This document shows, piece by piece, positions 13,441 to 24,034 of a stretch of DNA of 64,000 nt. Positions within the stretch are counted from its first letter, which is position 1, and each line of letters starts with the position of its first letter. The DNA comes from Leptoclinus maculatus. Lineage: Eukaryota; Chordata; Actinopteri; Perciformes; Stichaeidae. The stretch is from assembly GCA_032191485.1 (NCBI GenBank), contig JAVDOI010000019.1:12355418-12419417 (forward strand), in the 5' to 3' direction. The translations under genes and the position numbers were made by a program. The notes under the pieces are model-generated. The model saw only the letters and a list, made by a program, of their open reading frames with translations, searched no databases and was not told the DNA's origin.

Positions 13441-13630
13441 GGCCTCCTGGTTTGATGTACAGTACCTGTTAGTTTGCTCTAGTGTTTTTACCTTGCGGGT
13501 ATCACAGTACAAGTCAGTGGGATGAAGGTGATGGCACTGGATTTAGTTGTTGTTGATATTTGCCAGTAGCAAACTTTTCTACAAGATAAGAATAAATATA
13601 ATTCTGCAAATAGACATTATTTGAAGGGGT

Positions 13631-13935
13631 CTAGGGCTGCAACTAACTTATTATTTTGAGTCAATTAAGCTGTTGATTTTTTTGTATCCATCAATTGACT
13701 ATTTAGGCTCTATGCATCATATACTGTATGTCAGAAAGTAGTGAAAAAATTGCCCATCAGAATTTCCCAAACCCAAAAAGTGACATTCCATTTTTTGACA
13801 GTCCCAAATAAATATAAAATCTACTGTGATATGAAATGAAGAAAACTATCAAATCCTCATATGAGAAGTAAATATCAGTCATCTTTACAAAGTAAATGAT
13901 TTAAACTATTAATACTACTACACATAGTTTACCTT
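13631..13935. repeat. TAGGGCTGCAACTAA-type interspersed repeat copy
   Basis: Starts CTAGGGCTGCAACTAACTTA, then has ATGTCAGAAAGTAGTGAAAA, TTTCCCAAACCCAAA and AAGAAAACTATCAAATC-like text in the order I know from a widespread teleost repeat, probably a non-autonomous DNA transposon. The far terminus is not recognisable, so it is truncated or diverged. Confidence 0.65.
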
Positions 13936-15150
13936 GCAGGTAGTTTATGACAATAAAACATATTATTTCAGCTCTAAAGGGGTCAAAAGTAAAAAAAAAA
14001 GGTAGACAACCACTTTTCTAGTGGCGTCTACTGCAGCTGTGCAGATTGGAATATCTATCTTTGAGATTCCTGCAGCCTCCCCAATATAATGGAGGGGGTG
14101 TGGTGCTCACAGGAGTAACACCAGCTTCCCTTTCCAGAAACGGTCTACTTTGAAAGATCAATACAACATAAAGACGAGAGTTTTCTTTTTAAAGAGTAGT
14201 TCAGATGAAAAACTATGAAATAAGATGAGTTACATTTTGTAAATTGTATTTTCCCGTGCTGTGAGTAGGTCTTAAATGCTTTGGATGGGATAAATGCAGA
14301 GGTCAGTAATGAATGTGACGATTATAATCATGTTTTATTGACTGAGAAAGATACACTTTTAACGTTGCACCCTGAGCAGTTGCACGTGGAAAAATAAAGT
14401 ATGAACAGAAGAATAAATAAGAGTCCACTGAAGGTCAGATATAAACAGTATAGACAGAATAAATCAGAATTCATTCTCAGTCAGATGAGGGAAGGTAAAG
14501 TAATATGAATTATCCCCTCGGGCAATTTGTTGCACAGCCAGCAGTAATACATCATCGCACCAATCAGCACACAAACAAACATTGCATAATGATATCCAAC
14601 ATTCAGATAGATGAATATATGTCGTATTATTATGTATGGGTATGTATATGTACTGCAGGTGAGGGTCTGTGCAGCACTGGACTAGTTCCCTCACTGGGGA
14701 TCAACCCGGGGCTGCTGCCAGTAGACCATCAGGGCCAGGTCACAGTCCAAAGTTTTTTGTAGTTTGTGGCACTCACATCAGAGAGAATGTTGAAACTTAC
14801 AGTGAAGCAGAGAGAAATGCTGAGTAAACACCACCTCTTCATCTCACTGCTGCTGATCAGCATAAATCTAATGTAGTGTGAACTCTGCGCTCTCCGGGGA
14901 TAAAAACCCCCTCGTCATATCGACGCCCTGATTCAAAGAGAGAGCTGTTGGCTTCGTTACCGTTCCTGTTCCAGTGCCCGACTAGAAGAGTGGAGGTTGT
15001 CTGAAGGTATTTGTACAATTGTGGGGGAAATCTGCCAAATTCACTGATCAGCGGCGAGTATAACTCATGTTGTCAGCTTGTAGGGTTCGGTAAGGTCAGG
15101 CCGTCATTCGCTTGGTCTTAAAAACAAGAGCCACATGAAGCCACGGGGGC
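13936..15150. other. No gene recognised
   Basis: No supported exon. A CAG|GTGAGG word at 14658/14659 has a T/A-rich rather than C-rich upstream tract and no open exon attached. Confidence 0.4.
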
Positions 15151-15154
15151 TACA

Positions 15155-15184
15155 CAGACACAGTACCTTCATGTACTGTGTCTG
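15155..15184. repeat. 11-bp perfect hairpin
   Basis: CAGACACAGTA at 15155-15165 and TACTGTGTCTG at 15174-15184 are exact inverse complements around an 8-base loop. Confidence 0.85.
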
Positions 15185-15599
15185 GCAGACATAGGGGCGC
15201 TTATCGCTCTCCGCAGGGCAGCAGACTCCCAGGAGCCCCGGGTTTTAATCAAGAGGATGACAAATTCTGCTTTCTGTTTGGTTTCACAGTGGCAGTTTAT
15301 CACAAGTCATGTTGTGATTATGTTTGTGCCTCTAATGAACCAGTCACAGCAGAGAGAGAGAGTAGGGACGTATATGGAGGCAGATAAAGCTCCCTGGCTA
15401 GATCCGTGCTCTGGACGTTGCAGTTACATGATAAGCATCCAAGAGCAAGAAACCCGTGGTGCGTAGATGTGACGTCAGGCTGAGCTGTCCTCCCCAGGAT
15501 GTGATATCGAAAATAACCACCGAACGTATCAATTGGTCTGTTGACAAAACACACTGAGGGGAGAGGGCTTCATAATAAACTGGTGTTTTCAAGAATGTC

Positions 15600-15870
15600 A
15601 GTCATGCTAGCTGCTGTGCTTTGACATGCTCTGAGCTAAATGCTAATGTCAGGATGCTAACGGCATGCTGATGTTTAGCATGTTGGGATTAAACACACAC
15701 TACGGCTGAGGCTGATGGGATTGTCAGTAGTTTTGCAGGTGGCCATAAACGATGCTGCTAGATGAAAAGTGAAGAGATCACCAAAGTGATTACAATTCAA
15801 CTATAAGGGGCCATGAACATCTGTATACTAACAGTGAAGGCCAACAATTCAAGGATATCAACGGTCTGAA
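15600..15870. repeat. Teleost interspersed repeat (GCTAATG/TAGCATG-rich)
   Basis: Contains ATGCTAATGTCAGGATGCTA, TGTTTAGCATGTT, GGCTGAGGCTGATGGGATTG, CAGTAGTTTTGCAGG, TAGATGAAAAG and GATCACCAAAGTGATTACAA in the order of an abundant teleost repeat. The fragment at 5089-5165 represents a later part of the same family. Diverged, with no coding capacity. Confidence 0.65.
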
Positions 15871-17270
15871 TAATATTCTTAATTAATTTAGAATTCAATT
15901 ATATTTCCTGGTTGTTATGTCTGTCCAGTTTCACCGACTCAGCGCGGAATACCTTGATGCTTGAAGTCTCACATAATTCGGCGAACTTTCCTCCTTCACT
16001 CAAATCTTACTTTTGGATTTGCTCAAGCGTCGCTGAAATGTTCTCTCGCGGATATTCAAAGGTTTTCTCTCTGGAAGTATCAGAGCAGCTAAAATATCCA
16101 TCATTTTGTCCTTCCTCCGTCTCTCTGGTTCAGTTTCTATTATACGGAAGAAAGAGCAGAATCATTTTACACCTCATTGACTCAATTGAGATGGGAAAAG
16201 TTCTCCGGACGGACGAGACAGTCTACCTCTGTTTCTTCTTCTTCTTACAAGCTGAGCTCAGTCCATGTTGGCGCCTCGGTTCATTCGACCTCCTTGACCA
16301 AACGTTCTACGAGCAAATCTTTTACCCTCTGCTGATTAATTACGTGCTTCCTCTGTGTTTCCATTTGTACTTAGTATTCACGTCTCCACTCAGGCCCGTC
16401 TCCTCGGCTACTATTCCTGCATTCCCGGGGAGACGAGTAAATGTCATTTTTTTTCTCTGGGAGATAATTGGACTGAACATCGCAGGAGGGATTTTCTACA
16501 TGCTTTACTGAGACAGTCTGACATCCAGGTTAACGTGTGTTCACATCCACACTGCTGCTCCACGAAATTCTTGGCCTGATGGTCGTTAATGCTCGTTAAT
16601 GAAGCTCAGGCGGCGTGTCCGTCGTTGTAGCACATTCCTCCTCTCCTCCCCCTCATCATCTCACCTTTTTGATTGACAGCCGGGCTTTTATTTCAGTGGG
16701 TGGTGCTTTACATATGAGAGTTGATGGAGGGAGGATTGCCCTCCGTTGCCTTGGACATGAGAAGGTGAATCCATTTCAGCCACACGCACTAAAACATCCT
16801 CAAGGTTTTTTTTGTTTTTTTAGCTTTTAGCAACAACGTGGGACTTGGTAGTACATCCTAAAACTATACAGTATCACTTGGTGGATACTTAATTGGTAGA
16901 TTCCAGTATTTTACAGACCATCTTTAAAAATCATTACCACTGAAATTAGAAAAAGTGGAATAATTCATTGATATGGTTCGGGCATTTCTTTGCCCCCCCC
17001 GATTATGAACAGTAATAGCTTCCTTAAGGGGCCTTAAATAGAAAAGCGAGGCATCCATCAGCCCCTAATGCTTATGATATCATTGAATAGATAATTACCG
17101 TTTATGTGCCATCCACTCGGAACAATCGCTGAGCAAATTTAGCTGAATGCTTTGAAGTGATGCGCCGTTAAAATATGTGTTTACACCTGAGCTACGCCGT
17201 TAATTACTCTTATTGATTACCGGAAAGATCCAGAATCTCAGCCGTGTGAGTGTAAATCGTGCTAACGTAA
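15871..17270. other. No gene supported; longest stop-free frame in the window
   Basis: A + strand frame at 15912-16511 stays open for 199 codons, but it begins at TTG, has no flanking splice pair that makes an exon, and shows no domain I recognise. About 0.4 frames this long would be expected by chance in 64 kb, so it is not called. Confidence 0.4.
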
Positions 17271-17271
17271 T

Positions 17272-17274
<3 letters not shown>

Positions 17275-17319
<45 letters not shown>
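17275..17319. repeat. (CT)n microsatellite
   Basis: Pure CT tract of about 45 bases, continuous with the pyrimidine tract of the splice-like site at 17361. Confidence 0.97.
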
Positions 17320-17321
<2 letters not shown>

Positions 17322-17370
17322 TCCATGTGCCTGGACCTCATCTCCCTGCTGTCCACTACAGGTAAGCCTC
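17320..17370 (+). promoter_or_regulatory. Joined 3'/5' splice site (recursive-splice candidate)
   Basis: A pyrimidine-rich stretch ends in CCACTACAG and is followed at once by GTAAGC (junction 17361|17362), so an acceptor and a donor abut with no exon between them. This is the layout known for recursive (ratchet) splice sites in long introns. There is no AG from the CT repeat at 17275 up to the junction, an unusually long AG exclusion zone. It fits a window that is mostly intron of a + strand gene. About four YAGGTRAG words are expected per strand by chance, so the pyrimidine context is the real support. Confidence 0.4.
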
Positions 17371-19500
17371 TTTTGTGTTGCACATCGGGGTCGAGTGTGT
17401 TCTCACCGTAATGGTTCAGGCAGCCTGCCAAGCATGAAAACAATTTAGCGCAGCCTAACAAGTTGTGAAATTGGAATCTGTCCATTTTCCAACTGTATTA
17501 CAGCCAGTGGATGTGCCGGCTTTCTCTCGTTGCTCTGACGTTGGCAGCATGAAAAGCAAACGTTACTTTGTTGGTATGCTGTGTAACAGATTAGAGGAAG
17601 CAGAGAGAAAACAATTTTCTCTCGTCGTGTGTGTGTGGCATCTCTTTACTGGGCTGTATAGAGCTGATTATTCCTTTCATTATGTTTTGTTCTTTTAACA
17701 GTTTAGAAAGTGTGATATCTCATTACCAGGCTGCTAGTTTCTTATTTTTTGAAATCTCAGGAGGTTTGTTATTTCAAATTCATGCTTCAGTGAAGCGCTG
17801 CACACTGCTTCAAATAGTTTAAAGAAAGCAGCTGGGATCCTTTTCAAACCGTACTCTCTATATCTGCACTTCATTATTATCTTCTATCTCGAGCTGTCGT
17901 GCAATATTTAAACGTGTATAAGCTAACAACAGTATATCGGGTGAATAACTGAGTAGTTTGGAGTGTGTCCGATGTGTCAGCAGCCGTCTGCTCGTGACCT
18001 CTTATCAGAAACCTGGACCACCTGTGTCCTCCACACGCAGATTATAAACTGCTCTGCAATCAGGAGAGCACATTTCCAGAGAGTGATGCAGGTTGAAGTT
18101 AATTGGAAACAGCTGGCTTTTTACATTCTGGTTCAGACGTATCGAACCATTAGCGCTGCGCAGGTCGGCTTTGATGCAAAGCTTTCTCTTCCTGCATTAG
18201 TATTTCTGTGTTGTAGTACGGGCCTTTAAAAGAGAATTCCTTTGCAAATTGCTCTCAAACTCAACACAACAATTTTGTCACTTTCTTCCTTATAATTAGT
18301 TAGAAATGACATAGTTATTGACAGGAAACTGGAGCGTATTCAGGACTGTATGTTGATTCCGATCTGTTCCTTCTCCTGCCCGGTCACTTTCTTTTCCACA
18401 GTCAGGATTTTTAGCTGTTTTGGATGCTGCTGTTACCGAGTGTTTCATGCATTTGCTTTAATGTGTCTTCCAGGAGGGATTTGAAGCTTTGATCCGGCAG
18501 CAACACTGTGCTCTGTCTGCCATTCCAAATTATTGCCCACCGAGCGCCAAATGCAGGCAAAAATTGGCTTTGGCGAGGAAATAAAACGGGGTCACCGGCT
18601 GGTTGGGTGGTGATTTATTTGGGAAATACTGCCAAGCTGAAAACACTGTGTTTTTTATGTGCTCTGACCAGCTGAGATGATGTTGGAACAATAATATAGC
18701 CCTTACATGACCCAATGAAAAAACACTCACAAATCTCAAAGTCAAACCAGCAATAGCTGCGATTTTCCTTGTACACCACATCATGAACGATTTCAACATG
18801 CTGAGGAGCTTTCCGTCTCTGCGAGTGGCGTCGTGATGCAGTTTAATGGTCGGTAAAAAATACTTCTGGATGGTGAATTTCTCCGTTTACCTGTCACCGG
18901 CAGATGGGCCAGAACGTACATCTTGGTTCCTGGCTCCGGCTGTTGGGCAACAGGCGTCTTAAGCATGAGCTGGCTGAAATGAGCATGATGAATGCAGCAT
19001 CGCAACAGGCTCTCTGTCACAGTGTAATTACCACTCTGCCAACGATCGCTCCTCTCACGGAGGAAAAGGAAACCTTGAACTTCCTTATGGGGAATATGCA
19101 GTGTTGCCAAATAAAACTATTATTTTAATATGATTACTCTGTGTTTGTGGGAATGAATGTAAACATAGTTGGTGTACAGAGGGAGGTATTGATTTATTGT
19201 TTCTCTATAATTTTGTGCTCATTTTGCACTAAAGTCCTGAATTAAATGAGATTATTAAAGTATTTAATTTACGCAGGAGAATACAAAAATAAGCTTTACC
19301 ATGTGGTTATTTCATACAGACTATTTATTTATTGAATTACCAGAAAACGGCTGGAATCAAACCTGTGGACGTTGCGGTTACGTGGAATTTTCCAAAGATT
19401 AGTAACTAAAAATAAAAACCTTTTCTAACACGATTCTCTTGTTAAAGGAAAACTTTGCTGAAACTTGTTAATGTAAAAAATTAACGCTTGTTAGACCACT
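17371..19500. other. No gene recognised
   Basis: AT-rich to mixed sequence. Short frames on both strands have no paired splice sites. No repeat that I can name. Confidence 0.45.
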
Positions 19501-20090
19501 TAAGGCGCCAGTAACACATTGTTCTTACATACCACCCACTTTAGAACGATGCAAAGTATCCCTTTAAGTTCAGTTTCCAGGCAATCACATCATCACACTT
19601 ATTTCTTTTATTCATATGTAGGACCCAGTCTTTAGTATTCCTATCAAGCTGTTCCAGGTAAGTATGCAGCTTGGAGTACAATTGTACGGAGGGGGAGGAA
19701 AAAGTCAGCTCATACATCAGCGTGAGGAGGCGATGAATCATACTTCTACTTCCTGTAACGACACCATAGCTTGTGCCACCATAAATAAACCAATGATTTT
19801 GCACACCGGACGCCTCCAACCCACCGCCGAAGACACCTTGAGAAATCAGTTCTAGTTCATATTGACGCCCGATGAAAGCTAAAGAAATAATTGCGTTTGC
19901 AAAATCCATAATGGCAAAGAAACCGAAGACGTTTTAGTTCCGAAGAAATACATTCTGACATTTGTTAGATACAAAGAAAAGCTCCAGTACAAATGATGAA
20001 TGGCTTTGGCTTGCTCTTGCATAGTGCATAAGGCGTTGAGCGTAACACCTGTATCCCAGGTGTAATGGCATTTCTACCGGTGACCTTCGG
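19500..20090. repeat. Probable interspersed repeat with embedded splice-like microexon
   Basis: The text from about 19500, through AAGTCAGCTCATACATCAGC and CCAATGATTTTGCACACC, to CCAGGTGTAATGGCA resembles a teleost repeat seen elsewhere, judged from memory. On the minus strand it carries a 122-codon open frame (19541-19909) with no domain I recognise. On the + strand 19622-19657 is a 36-base segment bounded by an acceptor-like TATGTAG and a perfect CAG|GTAAGTATG donor. Repeat origin seems likelier than a gene exon. Confidence 0.4.
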
Positions 20091-21555
20091 CCGGCTGGAG
20101 AAACAAGTTGCACCGCTGCAGCATCCCGCTCAGTGTATCACAGTCAACGTGATGTATTATTCCACCACAGAGGAACCAAAGAAGGGTTAGCGGTTCCCCC
20201 CGATGTGAAACGACATTAGAGGCTTGAGTTTTGTTCAGCTCACTCCCACTTTCCACCGCTCATTATTTCCTTCCAGCCTAATCACATTCAAATCGCACAG
20301 CGACTGTAGATCTTAGGTTTTATTGGTGCAGCAGGGAGCCTTACCTCTTTCTTCTGCTCACTTCCTCCCTTCTGGCGGTGTTCTCTGCTCATAACCACAC
20401 GGTTAAAATCCTGTTAGTATTCATGCGGCGGCAGCCCTCTGACTTCTGCATTTGTCATTATGGGGGATATAATTAGCTAATGCAGTGTGTCTGACTCAGG
20501 TCAGTTAGTCGGAGGCAGAGCTCGAGTCCAAAGATTCAACCAGCCCCTCGATTTCATTGAGCCTGAAAATGATTTCACTTGATAGATGTTGGCTGCTGTT
20601 GCTTTTGCTTTTAAAGAGAATAAATGATTGCCAGAGCACTCGGCGGAGAAACTGCTTCAAATGGCACGATGAAGATGGAATCCGTGTTGTTTCAACAGGA
20701 AATATCCAATAAATCCTCCTGGACATCCTGTTTTAATTGCTGCAGATCTGGTTTTATCATTTTGTTATCCTGATGACCTTAATTTGATCTCAAGAGTGAC
20801 CTGTGTTTTTCTCTGGCAATGCAGCTCCAAAGACCATAAATGCTTTGCACTTGTAAAAGACAAAATTAATAAAAGTTACATAACATGTCCGGGCGCAACA
20901 TTGGGAGCCAAAAAAATGTCTGCAGAGCATCTCTGCAGCTTGCCCGATGAATAATTCAGAGCTGCGACAACGAAGATGCGTAAGCCGTCGTACGTGTTCG
21001 CGGTCATGTTTCTCGCTGAAGGACAAGCGCACGCCGGCCACCCGGGGTTCACCCAGAGATCCCCCCCAATGCCAAGGTTACATGGGCTTTTTTGGCTGTA
21101 GAGCAAGCAGATTTAATCGGTTGGATGTTGTTGGATGGCTGCCTTTTTTAGGGTCAGCGGTCAAAAGCTATGAAAGCAACTTCTACTGAAAGATGCAAGA
21201 GATGAATAAAAAGTTGATCAAAATGGGTTTAAAAAGTTTTCCAGAGGCTGTTGCAGGTCTCTCTGAGCTTTGTGGAGTGTGTTTATAAGGTTTGTCATGC
21301 ATCATTTAATCCAATCCTTTCTAGTGGTAATGCATGGTAATGCAAGGTCATTTTTCAATCAACTTCCTTTTTGCAACCAGAGGAGTCGCCCCCTGATGGC
21401 CATTAGAAATAATGCAGGTTTAGGGCACTTTGGCACGGACCAGGACCAGATTTTGACCAGTATTACTCACACACATACTCACAAGGTGAAGAAACAATAC
21501 CAGCCATGCGCTATCGCAGCTGGTGAATACTTAAAATAAGCCATAAATGGTGCTC
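20091..21555. other. No gene recognised
   Basis: Mixed composition. No exon with both splice sites, no named repeat, no RNA gene. Confidence 0.45.
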
Positions 21556-21561
21556 AAAAAA

Positions 21562-21610
21562 CAGGGTTTGATTTAAGTTTCGTAAGTTACAATTCTTAAA
21601 TCAAACCCTG
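21562..21610. repeat. 16-bp perfect hairpin
   Basis: CAGGGTTTGATTTAAG at 21562-21577 is exactly complementary in reverse to 21595-21610, with a 17-base loop. Well beyond chance for so short a loop. No known miRNA sequence recognised in the arms. A transposon-end or fold-back remnant is an alternative. Confidence 0.85.
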
Positions 21611-21856
21611 GTTGATTTAAAAATACAAAGCTGAGAGCGGAACAGATTTCACTCGCAGCGTTTTAGTGGAAGTACTCAGGAAGAAGCCGGTGTCTTCCCA
21701 GAATGCCCCTGTGGCCTCACTGTCTCCCTGCTCTGGGCCGGGCTGTCAGCCTCCCTCACATCAGCGGGGTGAGGCGGGCCGAGCTGAGAGGTCACGGCTG
21801 GACAATCTACTGTCTACATGCCCTTTTTCTTAACTGTCAGGGAAATGGATAAAGAG

Positions 21857-21876
21857 GTGTGTGTGTGTGTGTGTGT
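21857..21876. repeat. (TG)10 microsatellite
   Basis: TG tract of about 20 bases. Confidence 0.93.
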
Positions 21877-22455
21877 TATTGCATAAGTAAACCAGTCCCA
21901 ACCTTAAATATTACTTATATCAACAGCTAACGTGAAGTCTCTTATTTCCTTTTAGACATGTCTCTGGAGTTTTTCTCAACAGTGCAGCGATGTGTCTCTG
22001 GGGTTGTTGTTTTTTGTCATGTCCGCTTCAATTTTTCACACATAGCTGCAGTTTATCTTGATTTTAGGAGGAGAGCCTGTACAGTAAGAGTGTAACAGTA
22101 GCTACATCATGAAGTATTCATACCGGATATCCAAATAGTTATTCTTATTAGATCCCATTTAGAATTGCCACTCATCCTATCAGGATGAAGTTTGAGTACG
22201 ATTAGCTGCATATATGCTTCTCTATTAGCAGTCAGACAGTCAGAAAAGTGGTAGTGCTGGAGGCTCTGTGATAAAGTGAATTTTTCTTCCTCCATTTTTC
22301 AACACTTTCTCCATTCCCTCAAAGGTCAGTACTGTCAAGAAGATTTGCACGTAGCCAATAACTAAAATTCACGTGTTAAATTTCACACAAGTTGAACTCA
22401 GCACTGTGCAAAATTACTGCACAATTCTGACTGAAATTGAATCCATCTTTTTTTT

Positions 22456-22488
22456 TGAGCCAATCCATCTACTGGATGGATTGGCTCA
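22456..22488. repeat. 14-bp perfect hairpin
   Basis: TGAGCCAATCCATC at 22456-22469 and its exact inverse complement at 22475-22488 flank a 5-base loop. The CCAAT pentamer lies inside each arm. Confidence 0.85.
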
Positions 22489-22499
22489 CATTCCTGTAC

Positions 22500-23335
22500 G
22501 AGCATTCATGGTTTCCAGAGGATGAATCCTACTGACATTCATTCATCTGACTGTTCCTCGAGCGCCGCCAGCTGGTTAACACTTGTATTCGTCCACTGCT
22601 TGCTTTTGTTTCCGTCCTCCTTGGCTGCAGTTGGTGTTTAGTGTTAATTAGCAAGTGTTGAGAAGGTTTGTCAGCATTTTGCTCAAAGCCCCAGTGTGTG
22701 TGAGTACATTCTCACAGAGACACTGCCACGGGGGTATTCTCTCATTATTGTTAAAGTTGTATTGGCCTTATGTCAATAAGTGTGTCTCTACCTTCATTTT
22801 CACAGCAAGAACAACGAGATGCAAGTATGAGTAGTAATATGTTTCAGTGTTTTTCTCTCTTGCTGCACATACAGAACCATGACCTCAAACTATAGAGTTG
22901 AACAATGAGTTTTAAATTAGACTTAAACCTCCCACACACTCCCACATCGCCAATGAGCCTGTGGTCCTGAGTGTTGTTTGTGAAGAGCAACTTTTCACAG
23001 CCTGAAAGACGATTATAATGTCACGGTCGTTTCTTATTTTGCTCTCAAAAAGCAAGATCTGCCCGTCGCTGTCTTGTTCTGGGACTTCATCCGGTCAAAA
23101 CCTTGAGACTTGAATGTTTCTGCTCCAGTTTTCAGGTCAAGTGAAGCCTTTAGGGAGTCGAGGCTAAAGTAAGTCAAGTCTCACAGCAGCCAAATCTGTC
23201 CAAATCAAATCCGAAGTCGTCATTTCTGTGACTTTAAGGCTCATTTGAGCCTCATGTCTACAGCTCTGATGTTTACATTGCTGACCTGACCTTTTGTTCC
23301 CCCAAAAAAAAATGCAGCAGTGTGAGAAACAAAGC
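22500..23335. other. No gene recognised
   Basis: No exon or named repeat seen. Confidence 0.45.
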
Positions 23336-23337
23336 AT

Positions 23338-23395
23338 TTATATAAATATATATGTATGTATATGATATATATATATATATATCATATCATATCTG
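23338..23395. repeat. AT-rich tract with 28-bp palindrome
   Basis: Alternating AT/GTAT sequence. Bases 23360-23387 are a perfect palindrome centred on (AT)n, a potential cruciform. Confidence 0.85.
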
Positions 23396-23833
23396 TAGGT
23401 AAGAGATGTCATTTAGCCAGAAATGAGACTGAATTACTTAAAAAATAAGTGCTCAACAAATGCTTTTGGCCCCATGGCAACAGATGACTAAACAAATGTA
23501 ACGTGCCACATGGTGCATTCATTCCTCCGCTTAGATCTCCCCCACTGATGCACAAATGTATCCTGCAGATTTTACATTCATAAGTGCACTGAATACATCA
23601 TCCACAGTGATATCGAGACTTTCTTTGTGCCCTCACAAGTCCCCGATGACATACACCTCCTCTTTTATCTCTTTTGCTTGTCCAATCTCTTAATTATCCT
23701 CTGTTGCCAAGGCAGCTTTTTTCTTTTCTTTTCACTCTTCAGACAAGTGATCCAACAGATAAGGCAGCTGAGGAATAAAAGATTGATTGGAGTAAAGCCC
23801 TGCTGCAGGGGCTGAATTAGAATTTGTCGCAGT

Positions 23834-23849
23834 CCCCCCCCCCCCCCCC
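23834..23849. repeat. 16-base poly-C run
   Basis: Uninterrupted C run, one of seven C or G runs of 13 bases or more in this window. Confidence 0.95.
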
Positions 23850-23977
23850 TCGCTTGCACTTCACAGCCGACACCACACACATGCAGAGAGACAGATACTC
23901 ATACACATCGAGAAAGAAAAAAAAAAAAGGAGATCAAGTTCATGAGGAAAGAGAGCAGCTCATTTCCTTTTGCTCCC

Positions 23978-23980
<3 letters not shown>

Positions 23981-24030
<50 letters not shown>
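23981..24030. repeat. (TG)25 microsatellite
   Basis: Pure TG tract of 50 bases followed by imperfect TTGTGTG. Overlapping frames encode only repeated Cys-Val or His-Thr. Confidence 0.97.
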
Positions 24031-24032
<2 letters not shown>

Positions 24033-24034
24033 GT

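Noticed and set aside
14640..14670. CTGCAG|GTGAGG as a recursive splice site
   Set aside because: The upstream tract is A/T/G-rich rather than pyrimidine-rich. Roughly this many such words are expected by chance.
15912..16511. 199-codon open frame on the + strand
   Set aside because: It begins at TTG rather than ATG, has no splice pair that defines an exon, no recognised domain, and its length is near what chance allows in 64 kb.
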